Both the position numbers and the translations under genes were made by a program. Shown in pieces: positions 35,581 through 44,612 of a stretch of DNA of 64,000 nt. The DNA is taken from the NCBI RefSeq assembly GCF_003628125.1, contig NZ_RBZU01000017.1, positions 1 through 64,000 of the forward strand, written 5' to 3'. The notes under the pieces are model-generated. The model was not told where the DNA came from, ran no database searches, and saw nothing but the letters and a program-made list of their open reading frames with translations. Origin of the DNA: Pararobbsia silviterrae (GTDB taxonomy: Bacteria > Pseudomonadota > Gammaproteobacteria > Burkholderiales > Burkholderiaceae). Position 1 is the stretch's first letter, and each line of letters opens with the position of its first letter.

Positions 35581-36566
35581 CGGGCGCCCCAGAGCGCTTC
35601 GCGCACGCTCGCGGGCCACTGCGCGACGTCCAGACCGTGATGGCGGAACATCGCGAGCGTGGTGCGCTCCATGCCGAAGCCCACGCAGCCCGTATGGGCG
35701 ATCTCGCCGTCTTCGGTGCGGAACTTCCAGATCTCGCCGAAATGATCCATGTGGTAGTTGAAGCTCAGGCAGGCCGTGGGCTTCTCCTCGCTCTCGATCG
35801 GGATCAGCAGCTCGAACTTGAGCTCCTGCGCGCGCTGGCTGTCCGCGACGATCTTGCCGCCGCGGCCGAAGAACGGGTCGTTCGCGAGATCGATCCAATG
35901 CGGCAACGCGAGCGTCTCGACGAGCTGCTTGCCGCGCTCGATCCACATCTGACGAAACGCGACGATCTGCGCGGGCGTGCCCATGCGCACGTACTCGCGC
36001 ATCCGGAACATCTGCATGCGCGCGGGATCGAGCGACGGCTCGTGCCGGAAGCAATACGAATACACATCGACCGTGCGGCCCTCGGCCGGCAAGGGACCGC
36101 GCTTGGCGACGACCGGATAGCACGGATAACACGCCGCCGGCGTCAGCACGACGCGCGTGGGCTTCTGGTCGCCCATCCAGTCTTCGCCGTCTTCGAGGCA
36201 CTTGAGCAGCCGATGGTGCTCGCGATCGCCGCCGCAGAAGCTGTGCACCGTGCCCGCGAGATTCGGGAAACTCTTCAGATACTCGCTGTCCTCGAAATCG
36301 GCGCGGTTCATCGCGGGCGGAAAACGCATGACCTCGGCGTTCTGATCCGCGCCCATGCGTGTAACGAGCTGATTGATGCCTTCGACGACGCTCTCGAAGA
36401 CTTCGCTGCGGCCGTAGAGGCCATCGACGCCGGTCGGGATCAGCAGACCCGCGTCGATGAGTTCGTCGCGGAAGGTCCGCGCCGAGACGCGTTCGAGCAC
36501 ATCGGCGAGCGCGCGGGCGGAATCGGCGTGCTGCGCATCGTCGAGCGGAAGTTTGGTTTCGGACAT
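35577..36566 (-). CDS. amino acid:[carrier protein] ligase (seryl-tRNA synthetase-like)
   Basis: A 329-residue class II aminoacyl-tRNA-synthetase-like enzyme that lacks a tRNA-binding arm. Motif 2 is CFRHEPS (Arg174), followed by [10 protein letters not shown], and motif 3 is [10 protein letters not shown] (Arg301). The three zinc ligands of this family are present as Cys146 (PAACYP), Glu191 and Cys294 (HTGCVGFG). Characterised homologues activate glycine or alanine and load it on the phosphopantetheine arm of a small carrier protein instead of tRNA. The neighbouring carrier-protein and DUF1839 genes match that system. The gene abuts the dehydrogenase gene with no gap. The amino acid used here cannot be read directly. 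Confidence 0.9.
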   Translation of the reverse strand: MSETKLPLDDAQHADSARALADVLERVSARTFRDELIDAGLLIPTGVDGLYGRSEVFESVVEGINQLVTRMGADQNAEVMRFPPAMNRADFEDSEYLKSFPNLAGTVHSFCGGDREHHRLLKCLEDGEDWMGDQKPTRVVLTPAACYPCYPVVAKRGPLPAEGRTVDVYSYCFRHEPSLDPARMQMFRMREYVRMGTPAQIVAFRQMWIERGKQLVETLALPHWIDLANDPFFGRGGKIVADSQRAQELKFELLIPIESEEKPTACLSFNYHMDHFGEIWKFRTEDGEIAHTGCVGFGMERTTLAMFRHHGLDVAQWPASVREALWGAR

Positions 36567-37844
36567 TTAGAACCTCAACGTCGTGGAGCGTTGCGCAAGC
36601 AACAGGCTCGCGGTGTTGGCCGCGATGCGGTCGTTGTTGATCATGAGCGGCGCCGAATGGAGGTCGCGCAGATGGCGGCCGACGCTGAACGGCGTGCCGT
36701 TCTTGTAGCCGGCCATGCCGCAGATCATGAGGACCTGGCCGACGATCGCGAGCGCGGTCGTCGACAGGCTCGTCTTGAGCAGGTTCATGTCCGAGGCGAA
36801 CGCCATGGTTTCGGCCATCGATTCGCTGATCGTTTCGCTGCGCCGCGCCTGCGCATAGCTGTCGAGCGACATCGTCAGGCGCGCATGCATGAGCTGCAGC
36901 AAGCCGACCGATTCGGCCAGCCGCGTGCCGCCCGGCGGCAGCGCGCCCGGCTTCGCCTTGGCCTGCATGCGGAAGTACTGCTTCGCGCGATCGACCGCGT
37001 TGGCCGAGATGCCGATCCAGACCGCGGCCCAGAGCACGTGCGAGACGGGCAGCATCGTGCGGTCCGCGATCTCGGCGAACGGCGTCGGCAGCACTTGTTC
37101 GGTCACGCCGCGCGCGATGAGCTTGAACGCTTCGCTGCACGTGCCGCGCATGCCGAGCGAATCCCAGCCGCTGCGGCGCTCGAGCGTGTAGTCGGACGTC
37201 AGCACCGTGATGAGCACCTGGTCCGACGCCGGCGCGTCGGCATTGCGGCGCGCCGTCACGAGAATGCCGTCGGCATACGCGCCGTACGAAATCGTCGAGG
37301 CGAGCTTTTCAAGCGCGAACCCCTCGCCCTCGGCCTGCACCGCGCACGCACTGTTGCGCAGATTGCCGCCGACGGTGTCCTCGGAGGTCGCCGACGCGAG
37401 CAGCAATTGCTCGGCGGTCAGGCGTTCGAGCAACTGCTGATGCCATGCGTCGCTCGGCGCATGTTCGAGCAGGCACGCGACCTGGATCTGATGCATCGCG
37501 TAGATCATCGCGGTCGAGGCGCACGACTGCGCGAGCGTCTCGCAGATCTGTGCGATGCAGCGCAACGAGGCGCCGTGGCCGCCGAACGCGCGCGGCACCA
37601 TCGCGCCGAGCAGGCGCTGTTCGCGCAACGCGGCAAGTGCTTCGGACGGGAATCGCGCGACGCGGTCGACGTCGTCGGCATGCGCGGCCGCGACCTGCGC
37701 GGCGGCGCGCGCGGCGGCTTCGAGCGCGGCGAATTCCGTCTCGCCTTCGCGCGCGATCGCGCTCGCGAGCGGATCGGCGGCGGCGCCGGACTGCGCGTCG
37801 CGAAGTTCAGCCGCGTCGGATGCGGCGGCGGTCAGCGCGCTCAT
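36567..37844 (-). CDS. acyl-CoA dehydrogenase-like flavoprotein
   Basis: A 425-residue protein with the acyl-CoA dehydrogenase layout: N-terminal helical domain (FPSEALAALREQRLLGAMVPRAFGG), central beta domain (ASATSEDTVGG, FALEKLASTISYGAYADGILV) and C-terminal helical domain with the YKNGTPFSVGRHLRDLHSAPLM segment. It resembles the subgroup lacking a clear C-terminal catalytic Glu, seen in acyl-carrier-linked and monooxygenase-like relatives. It overlaps the carrier-protein gene start-to-stop and abuts the ligase gene, so it most likely acts on a group bound to that carrier protein. FAD binding is expected from the family. Substrate unknown. Confidence 0.84.
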   Translation of the reverse strand: MSALTAAASDAAELRDAQSGAAADPLASAIAREGETEFAALEAAARAAAQVAAAHADDVDRVARFPSEALAALREQRLLGAMVPRAFGGHGASLRCIAQICETLAQSCASTAMIYAMHQIQVACLLEHAPSDAWHQQLLERLTAEQLLLASATSEDTVGGNLRNSACAVQAEGEGFALEKLASTISYGAYADGILVTARRNADAPASDQVLITVLTSDYTLERRSGWDSLGMRGTCSEAFKLIARGVTEQVLPTPFAEIADRTMLPVSHVLWAAVWIGISANAVDRAKQYFRMQAKAKPGALPPGGTRLAESVGLLQLMHARLTMSLDSYAQARRSETISESMAETMAFASDMNLLKTSLSTTALAIVGQVLMICGMAGYKNGTPFSVGRHLRDLHSAPLMINNDRIAANTASLLLAQRSTTLRF

Positions 37845-38107
37845 ACTTCGGCTCCATTCGCGGACAGCTCGGAGACGGCCGCCGCAAGAGAATCGATCGA
37901 CTGGAACAGCTTGCGCGTCAGCATCGCGTCGGGGATCTCGATATCGAACGCATCTTCGACCGCGAGCATGATCTGGACGGTCGCGAGCGACGAAAGGCCG
38001 TGCTCATAGAGGTCGCTGGCATCGCCGATCTGGTCGACCGGCACATCGAGCCGCGCCGACTCGGACAGGATTCGCCGCAACGTAACGTAGCGAGGTGCGG
38101 TATTCAT
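37841..38107 (-). CDS. dedicated acyl/aminoacyl carrier protein
   Basis: An 88-residue carrier protein of the ACP fold. The phosphopantetheine site is HGLSSLATVQ, with Ser instead of Asp before the modified Ser40, followed by IMLAVEDAFDIEIPD, the usual helix-2/3 pattern. It is the first gene of the operon and overlaps the dehydrogenase gene by 4 bp. The ATG at 38107 has the ribosome site AAGGGGA nearby, and a TTG three bases upstream is less likely. It is probably loaded by the adjacent amino acid:[carrier protein] ligase. The DSL-to-SSL change is a visible difference from fatty-acid ACP. Confidence 0.9.
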   Translation of the reverse strand: MNTAPRYVTLRRILSESARLDVPVDQIGDASDLYEHGLSSLATVQIMLAVEDAFDIEIPDAMLTRKLFQSIDSLAAAVSELSANGAEV

Positions 38108-38493
38108 CAAAGGTCCCCTTGCAAGACTGGTCCTGGAACAGGCCGATGCCGCGCGGGCGGCAACGAGATCTAGGTATCGTGGTTGCGCGTTGAATCGGCT
38201 CCGGCCGTCGACGTCCGCTTACGGGCTCACGTCGACGGTTGGATTGCATTAGAAGGGATCGTCGGTCGCGAATCGGTGCGATGGCTCACATATCCCTTAC
38301 GAGACGTGGCTTCGAACGTGAGTCCCCGCTCGCTATGTGCGGTGGCGCGCATTGCGCGCGAGGCGAATGAGGTCGCGCGCACACAGGCGCACGCACCGGC
38401 GCGCGCGCAGCCGCGAATCCGGCCGGACAGGAGGATGTAAGGTGAGAACGGCGATCTGCGCGCGCAGCGCGCACGGATGCGCCGCGCGGCGAC
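38108..38493. other. leader and promoter region of the carrier-protein operon
   Basis: No gene is supported between the first TPR-glycosyltransferase gene and the carrier-protein gene. It should hold the promoter of the leftward operon; no confident -10/-35 pair was found. The main structure is a perfect inverted repeat at 38205-38238, listed separately. Confidence 0.45.
38205..38238 (-). promoter_or_regulatory. 10-bp perfect inverted repeat in the carrier-protein leader
   Basis: CCGTCGACGT (38205-38214) is repeated inverted at 38229-38238 with a 14-bp centre. It lies about 100 bp upstream of the carrier-protein start. Either a dimeric regulator operator or an RNA hairpin in the leader would fit. 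No regulator can be named. Confidence 0.45.
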
Positions 38494-40434
38494 TCACTGC
38501 ACGATGAAATCGTGGCCGAGCTGGATGGGGGGTGCAGCGGTCCGCGCCGCTTTCGCGCGCGCGAAATCGATCAAGGCTTTCTGCACGTCGTCGACGACGG
38601 CTTCCCAATCGCCGAGCGACGGCTGGCGGAACAACCGCGCGCTCGGGTACCACGGCGTATCGGTCCGGTCATGGAACCAGCGCCATTCGGCGGCCCACGG
38701 CAGCAGCAGGAACAGCGGCCGGCCGAGCGCGCCCGCGAGGTGCGCGACCGACGTATCGACCGCGACGACGACATCGAGCACGTCGAGCAACGCGGCCGTG
38801 TCGCCGAAGTCCTGCAGATGCGGTCCGGCATTGAGCACGTGCGGGACCGTCGCGAGCGAACGCTGATCGAATTCGGTCAGCCCCGGCTGGATCACGCACC
38901 AGTCGACCGACGCGTCGCTGACGAGCGGCGCGAGGAACCGGATCGGCATCGACCGGTTGCGGTCGTTCACGTGGTTCGGATTGCCGGCCCACGCGAGACC
39001 GATCCGCAGCCGGCCGCGATCGGGCAGCGCGGTCTGCCACTTCGCGCGGTAGCGCTCGGGCGCCGACAGATAGCGCGGCGCCGAAGGAATCGTCTCGACG
39101 CGCGTGCCCAGAATCAGCGGCAGGCTCATCAGCGGAACGAAGTAGTCGCACGGCGGCAGCGCATCCTTGTGCGTGACGAGCGTGAGATTGCCCGCCGGCC
39201 CCCACTCGCGCGCCTTGTCCTCGAACAGCGCGAACAACGGCGCGTTGACGGCGAACACGACGCGGCCGCGCGTCGCTTGCACGACCATCGGCACGAAACG
39301 GCTGAATTGGATCGTGTCGCCGATGCCCTGCTCGGGGACGATCAGCAAGGTCTTGCCCGACAGATCCTCGCCGTTCCAGCGCCGCGCGCCCGCATAGCGC
39401 GCGCGCTCGACGACCGGCGCGCCGTCGAGCGGGATGCGGCTCTCGTAGCGACGCCATCCCTCGGCGTAGCGGCCGAGCCGCAGACACGACACGGCGGCCG
39501 AGATCTTCGCGTCGATCGTCGAATCGGGCTCGATCTCGTGCACGCGGTCGAACATGGCGATCGCGTTCGCGTCGTCCTTGCGCGCCGCCATGACCTGGCC
39601 GATGTTGTTGAACGCCGCCACGCCGCGCGGACTGACTTCGAGCGCCGCGCGCGCGAACGTCATCGCTTCGTCGAGATGATCGAGCGACCAGAGCGTGGCG
39701 CCCGCGCCGATCAGCGCGTCATACGACTTCGGTTCGACTTCGAGCGCCTGCTGGAACGCGATCAGCGCCTCGGGAAAGCGCTTCTGCGCGAGCCGGACGT
39801 TGCCCATCTGCGACCACGCGAAATGCCGGCTCGCATCGAGGCGCAGCACGGCTTCGTACTGTTCGAACGCGGCGTCGTAACGCTTGAGGAAGTAGAGCGA
39901 ATTCGCAAACTGCAGACGCCCTTCGACATGATCGGGCCGCACGGCCAGCAGCCGGTCGAACATCGCGCGCGCGCGCTCGTGGTCGCCGGTCTTGCCGTAC
40001 ATATTGCCGATATGAAACATGAGCTCGACAGCGTCCGGATTCGCGTCGAGCGCGCGCAGCATGCGCGACTCCATCTCGTCTTCGCGGCCTTGCAATCGAT
40101 AGAGGCGCACGAGCGTCGCCCACGCGATCAGCGAATCGACGTGCGCGTCGCACGCGCGCTCGACGATCGCGAGCGCCTCGTCGAGCTTCTTGAGGGCAAG
40201 CTGAAACTCGGCGAGCTGCAGATGGCTTTCGACATCGGCCGGATCGGCATCGATGGCCTTGCGCACGAGCGCGAGCGCATCCGGAACACGCTTCTGCATG
40301 AAGCGCACGATCGCGAGGCCGCGCATCGCCGGAATATGACGCGGCGACGTCTTGAGAATCGCGTTGAAGCCTCGCTCGGCCGCGCCCAGTTGCTTTTTGT
40401 CGAGCGCTGCGCGAGCCGCCGCGTACTGATCCAT
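38494..40434 (-). CDS. TPR-glycosyltransferase (flagellin-glycosylation type)
   Basis: A 646-residue protein with about eight tetratricopeptide repeats in the first 310 residues (for example ALVRKAIDADPADVESHLQLAEFQLALKK is split over two repeats) and a C-terminal GT9-like transferase domain. That domain has LLIVPEQGIGDTIQFSRFVP, GLAWAGNPNH and VAVDTSVAHLAGALGRPLFLLLP. It has no signal peptide. Related TPR-glycosyltransferases beside fliC/fliD modify flagellin in Burkholderia, so a cytoplasmic flagellin glycosyltransferase is the likely role. It is closely similar in architecture and wording to the third gene of the trio (42280-44229), pointing to duplication. It follows the second gene by 12 bp. 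Confidence 0.85.
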   Translation of the reverse strand: MDQYAAARAALDKKQLGAAERGFNAILKTSPRHIPAMRGLAIVRFMQKRVPDALALVRKAIDADPADVESHLQLAEFQLALKKLDEALAIVERACDAHVDSLIAWATLVRLYRLQGREDEMESRMLRALDANPDAVELMFHIGNMYGKTGDHERARAMFDRLLAVRPDHVEGRLQFANSLYFLKRYDAAFEQYEAVLRLDASRHFAWSQMGNVRLAQKRFPEALIAFQQALEVEPKSYDALIGAGATLWSLDHLDEAMTFARAALEVSPRGVAAFNNIGQVMAARKDDANAIAMFDRVHEIEPDSTIDAKISAAVSCLRLGRYAEGWRRYESRIPLDGAPVVERARYAGARRWNGEDLSGKTLLIVPEQGIGDTIQFSRFVPMVVQATRGRVVFAVNAPLFALFEDKAREWGPAGNLTLVTHKDALPPCDYFVPLMSLPLILGTRVETIPSAPRYLSAPERYRAKWQTALPDRGRLRIGLAWAGNPNHVNDRNRSMPIRFLAPLVSDASVDWCVIQPGLTEFDQRSLATVPHVLNAGPHLQDFGDTAALLDVLDVVVAVDTSVAHLAGALGRPLFLLLPWAAEWRWFHDRTDTPWYPSARLFRQPSLGDWEAVVDDVQKALIDFARAKAARTAAPPIQLGHDFIVQ

Positions 40435-40446
40435 CGTGACGTGACC

Positions 40447-42276
40447 TCAAATAGGAAAGTCGGCAAGCGCGGCGCCCAAGGCCGCCACGACCGACGCCCA
40501 GTCCTTCGGCTGCGGCTGCCTGAACAGGCGCGCGCTCGGATACCACGGACTGTCGTCGCGATCGTGCTGCCAACGCCAATCGCCGAAATACGGCAACAGA
40601 ATCCAGACCGGACGCCCCATCGCGCCCGATAGATGCGCGACGCCCGTATCGACGCTGATCACGAGATCGAGCGATGCGAGCAACGCGGCCGTATCGTCGA
40701 AGTCGCGCAGCGCGTCGCCGGTCCACCAGACCGCGGGGTGCGCGTCGAGCGCCGTGCGATCGCGCTCGCGAAGCTCGGGCTGCACGACGACCCACTGGAT
40801 GTCCGTGCGCGCGAATAGCGGCGCCATCTCCGCAAGCGGCATCGAACGATCGGCATCGAGCTTGAACTGCGGATTGCCCGACGCCACGAGGCCCACGCGC
40901 ATGCGCGGCGCCGCGAGGCCCGCGCGCGCGGCATGCGCGTCGAGCTCGGCGCGCCAGTGCGGCAGGCGGTCCGCGTCCGCGAACAGATACGGCACGTCGC
41001 GCGCATACGTCGCGGGGTCCTCCTGCAACGCGTACGGCATGCCGACGAGCGAATTCTGGCGCGTGTAGTCGGGACGCGGGTCGTCGCGCGCGATGACGTC
41101 GACCTGCGTCTGCGCGAAACACCGGCGCAAGAGATCGCGCAGCGGCGGCTGGACTTCGACCGTGACCTTCGCGCCGAGCGCGGCGACGCGCGGCGCGAAA
41201 CGGATGAACTGGAGCGTGTCGCCGAGGCCCTGCTCCGCGATCAGCAGCAGCGATTCGCCCTCGATCGCGTCGTCGCCGTTCCACATCGGCGGCACGGCGT
41301 TCGCGAGCCGCTGCGCGAACTCGCGCTTTTCATACGCGCGCCAGCCCGCGCGGAAGTCGCCGCGGCGCAGATGCAGCCCGGCCTCGTCCATCCACGTATC
41401 GGGCCAGTCGCCGTGACGCAAGGTCCGCGCGGCGCGGATGCAGTCGAGCGCCTCCTTGTCGAAGCGCAACGCGGCGAGCGTGCGGCCGAGATGGCGGAAT
41501 GCCTCGGCGCACGCGGGTTCGATCGCGATCGCGCGATTGAACCAGGGCAAGGCCTCGCCGAGCCGGCCGAGCCGCACGAGCGCCTGACCGAGGGCGACCG
41601 CGGGCGCGCCGCGCCCGGTGTCGAGCGCGAGCGCGCGTTCGAGCGGCTTGAGCGCGGCTTGCGCGCGGCCGACTTCGGTCAACGTGCGGCCCAGCGCCGT
41701 ATAGGCGGGCCCGTATTGCACATCGAGCCCGATCGCGCGGTTCAGCGTGTCGAGCGCCTCGGGGTAGCGTTTGGCCTGCGCGAGCGCATCGCCGAGCCCC
41801 GCGAGCGCGGCGCTCGAACGCGGCGCGAGCCGCACGGCGCGCTCGAATTCGACGATCGCTTCGTTCGCGCGCGTCAACGCGCAGAGCGCCCATGCGAGCG
41901 CGATGCGCGTACCGACTTCGTCGAGCGGGCCCTGTGCGAGCGCCGGCTCGTTTGCGGCGCGCGGCGTATCGAGCACGCCACGCAGCAGATCGACGGCCTC
42001 GCGATGCTCGCCGAGCGCCGCGAGCGCCTGTCCGAGCAAGCGCACGGGCGCGATCCGCGCATCGTCGACGAAGTGCGCGGCGCGCGCGAATGCGGCGGCC
42101 GTGCGTGCATCGCCCGCCTCGAGCCGTTCGAGACCCAGCGCGACGAGCGTGTCGAGATCACCCCGTCCCGCGCGCAGGACGTCGGCCGGTGCGGGTGTCG
42201 AGGTCGGGGCCGACGCGGGTATCGACGCGGGTATCGACATCGAAGCCGGCGCCTGGGGCACGCTCACGCTCTCCAC
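40447..42276 (-). CDS. TPR-glycosyltransferase (flagellin-glycosylation type)
   Basis: A 609-residue protein with six or seven TPRs (residues about 30-300) and a GT9-like C-terminal domain (LLLIAEQGLGDTLQFIRFAP, VGLVASGNPQF, ISVDTGVAHLSGAMGRPVWILLP). It is the most divergent of the three paralogues. The first 35 residues are an Ala/Pro/Ser/Thr low-complexity stretch (near 42170-42240 the DNA is a short imperfect repeat), so the N-terminus is variable. Start GTG at 42276 follows the stop of the preceding gene by 3 bp; an ATG at 42240 is an alternative. Same inferred role in flagellin glycosylation. Confidence 0.83.
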   Translation of the reverse strand: MESVSVPQAPASMSIPASIPASAPTSTPAPADVLRAGRGDLDTLVALGLERLEAGDARTAAAFARAAHFVDDARIAPVRLLGQALAALGEHREAVDLLRGVLDTPRAANEPALAQGPLDEVGTRIALAWALCALTRANEAIVEFERAVRLAPRSSAALAGLGDALAQAKRYPEALDTLNRAIGLDVQYGPAYTALGRTLTEVGRAQAALKPLERALALDTGRGAPAVALGQALVRLGRLGEALPWFNRAIAIEPACAEAFRHLGRTLAALRFDKEALDCIRAARTLRHGDWPDTWMDEAGLHLRRGDFRAGWRAYEKREFAQRLANAVPPMWNGDDAIEGESLLLIAEQGLGDTLQFIRFAPRVAALGAKVTVEVQPPLRDLLRRCFAQTQVDVIARDDPRPDYTRQNSLVGMPYALQEDPATYARDVPYLFADADRLPHWRAELDAHAARAGLAAPRMRVGLVASGNPQFKLDADRSMPLAEMAPLFARTDIQWVVVQPELRERDRTALDAHPAVWWTGDALRDFDDTAALLASLDLVISVDTGVAHLSGAMGRPVWILLPYFGDWRWQHDRDDSPWYPSARLFRQPQPKDWASVVAALGAALADFPI

Positions 42277-42279
42277 GGC

Positions 42280-44229
42280 TCAGACGGCGTTCAGTTCGAT
42301 ACGCGAGAAAGCGTCGAACGACTTCGCGACGCTCGCCATCGCCAGTTCGCGCGCGTGCGCGACGAGCGCCGCGCGGATCGCGTTCACCACGCCGCGCCAA
42401 TCGCCGATCGCGGGCTGACGGAACAGGCGCGCGCTCGGGTACCACGGCGAGTCGAGCCGATCGTGCATCCAGCGCCATTCGGCGGCCCACGGCAGCATGA
42501 CGAACACGGGCTTGCCGAGCGCCCCCGCGATATGCGCGACCGACGTATCGACCGTGATCACGACGTCGAGCGCATCGATGAGCGCGGCCGTATCGGCAAA
42601 GTCCTTCAGGTTCGCGCCGGCGCTGAACACATGCGGCACCGTCTTCAGAAACTCGGCATCCGCGGCCGTCACGCCGGGCTGTACGACACACCAGACGACC
42701 GATGTGTCCGCGAGCAGCGGCGCGAGCGTCGCGAGCGGCATCGAGCGGTTGCGATCGTTGGTGTGCTTGGGATTGCCGCTCGTGACGAGGCCGCATTTGA
42801 GCCGGCCGTCCGCGGGCAGCGCCGCGCGCCATTTGCCGCGATAGCCTTCGGGCACGTTCAGGTAGCGCGCCGCGCTCGGAATCGAATCGAGTCGCGTGCC
42901 GAACACGAGCGGCAAGCTCATCAGCGGTACGAAGTAGTCGGCGCTCGGCAACGTCGAATCGGCCGACACGATGCTCAAACGGCCGTCCGGTCCCCAATGC
43001 GCGGCCATGCCCGAGAGCAGCGGCAAGGTCGGCGCCTGGACCGCGAAGATCACGCGCGCGCCCGATGCCTGCACGACGCCGGGCAGATACCGCGCGAACT
43101 GGAACGTATCGCCCGCGCCCTGTTCGGCGACCACGAGCAAGGTCTTGCCGTCGATGCGTTCGCCGTTCCAGCGGCGCGCGCCCGCGTACCGGCCGGGCTC
43201 GACGATCGGGTTCCGATCGAGACGGAAACGCCGCTCGTAAGCCTGCCATCCCGAGGCGAAATCGCCCATGCGCAGACGGCACGTCGCGGCCGAGAGATCG
43301 GCCTCGGCCAGCGAGTCCGGTTCCATTTCATGGACGCGGTCGAACATCGCGATCGCGTTCGCGTCGTCCTTGAGCGACGCCATGACCTGGCCGATATTGT
43401 TGAACGCCGCCGCGCCGCGCGGATTCACATGGAGGGCCGCCTGAAGAAACGTCAGCGCGGCGTCGAATTGATCGAGCTCCCAGAGCGTCGCGCCCATGCC
43501 GACGAGCGCGTCGTACGAGCCCGGCTCGATCTCGAGCGCCTGCTTGTACGCGACGAGCGCGTCCTGCCGACGCCCGAGACGCACGAAGATATTGCCCTTC
43601 TGGGACCACGCGTAATGCAGCGCGGGCCGGAGCTTCAGCGCGACGTCGTAACCCGCGAGCGCCGCGTCGTAACGTTCGAGCAGATACAGCGCGCCGGCGC
43701 GCAGCAGTTGCGCATCGAGATCGGCGGGGTCGCATTGCACGGCGCGGTCGTACGCATCGAACGCCTGGCCGTGTTGCGCGCGGTTCGCGCGCATATTGCC
43801 GAGCAACAGCCACAGGGCCTTCAGATCGGGCTGCGCGCGCAGCACACGCGCCATGCGGTCGAATACGGCGTCGGCGCCGCGCCCGTGCTTTTCATACGCG
43901 TTGCCGAGCATGACCCACGCGCGCACCGAACTCGCGTCGGCGTCGCAGGCGGCCTCGTGCCGCGCGATCGCGTCGTCGTGCCGCTTGAGGGCCGTATAGA
44001 TGTCGGCAAGCTGGAGATGGCTGTCGGCGTCGCCGGGGCGCAGCGCGATCGCGGCGAGCGCCATCCGTTCGGCTTCGTCGAAACGCCGCTGCATGAACCG
44101 GAGCACCGCGAGTTCGCGCATCGCTTCGACATGGTCGGGCGTGGCCTTGAGCACCGCGAGCAAGCCGCGCTCCGCCGCGCCCAAGTCCTTCTTTTCAAGC
44201 GCCGCGCGTGCGAGCTCGTACTGGTTCAT
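42280..44229 (-). CDS. TPR-glycosyltransferase (flagellin-glycosylation type)
   Basis: A 649-residue protein with about eight TPRs in the first 310 residues and a GT9-like domain (LLVVAEQGAGDTFQFARYLP, GLVTSGNPKHTNDRNRSMPL, ITVDTSVAHIAGALGKPVFVMLP). It shares its start (DQY/NQY-ARAALDKK), AAFNNIGQVMA and DANAIAMFDRVHE segments with the gene at 38494, so the two are recent paralogues flanking a more divergent copy. It is the first gene of the leftward trio. Cytoplasmic flagellin glycosyltransferase is inferred from its location between flagellar genes and from characterised Burkholderia homologues. Confidence 0.85.
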   Translation of the reverse strand: MNQYELARAALEKKDLGAAERGLLAVLKATPDHVEAMRELAVLRFMQRRFDEAERMALAAIALRPGDADSHLQLADIYTALKRHDDAIARHEAACDADASSVRAWVMLGNAYEKHGRGADAVFDRMARVLRAQPDLKALWLLLGNMRANRAQHGQAFDAYDRAVQCDPADLDAQLLRAGALYLLERYDAALAGYDVALKLRPALHYAWSQKGNIFVRLGRRQDALVAYKQALEIEPGSYDALVGMGATLWELDQFDAALTFLQAALHVNPRGAAAFNNIGQVMASLKDDANAIAMFDRVHEMEPDSLAEADLSAATCRLRMGDFASGWQAYERRFRLDRNPIVEPGRYAGARRWNGERIDGKTLLVVAEQGAGDTFQFARYLPGVVQASGARVIFAVQAPTLPLLSGMAAHWGPDGRLSIVSADSTLPSADYFVPLMSLPLVFGTRLDSIPSAARYLNVPEGYRGKWRAALPADGRLKCGLVTSGNPKHTNDRNRSMPLATLAPLLADTSVVWCVVQPGVTAADAEFLKTVPHVFSAGANLKDFADTAALIDALDVVITVDTSVAHIAGALGKPVFVMLPWAAEWRWMHDRLDSPWYPSARLFRQPAIGDWRGVVNAIRAALVAHARELAMASVAKSFDAFSRIELNAV

Positions 44230-44612
44230 CGTCGTATCACCTGTTTAGTCCGGGGCCGCCCTGCCGCGCATCGTCGCGCGCGGCCCGGGCTTGAGCGGCG
44301 CGCCTGCGGGCGCGCGCGCGTGTGTTCACTTTAACGGCCCGGACCGGCCAAAGTTTAGGGCGCGCGCGCGCTCGGGCGCCGCCGCGCGACACGGCCGGGC
44401 CGGTACGCGGCGAAACACGCGGAAACACGCCGATTTGCGTGTTTTCCTCCCCGCACGCATGGGCAAACTCAGGATTTTCCCGAGTCCGGTAGAATAGCGG
44501 CCCAGCCAGTCTGAAAAATCCCGTAGACCCGCGCCGACGGCACCGATCCCGCATCGGGCGCGCTCGTTTTTGGTTCGAGCGCTGCGCTGCCGCCCGGCAT
44601 GATCCGATAGAT
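44230..44612. promoter_or_regulatory. divergent promoter region between TPR-glycosyltransferases and fpr
   Basis: No gene is supported. A word AAACACGC occurs three times, directly at 44413-44420 and 44423-44430 and inverted at 44437-44444, so the last two form a hairpin. It could be a regulator site. A TAGAAT hexamer at 44490-44495 may be the -10 of fpr, without a clear -35. Confidence 0.4.

Noticed and set aside
35577-36566. A true seryl-tRNA synthetase
   Set aside because: It lacks the N-terminal tRNA-binding coiled coil, is only 329 residues, carries the Cys-Glu-Cys zinc set of the carrier-protein ligases and lies beside a carrier-protein gene.
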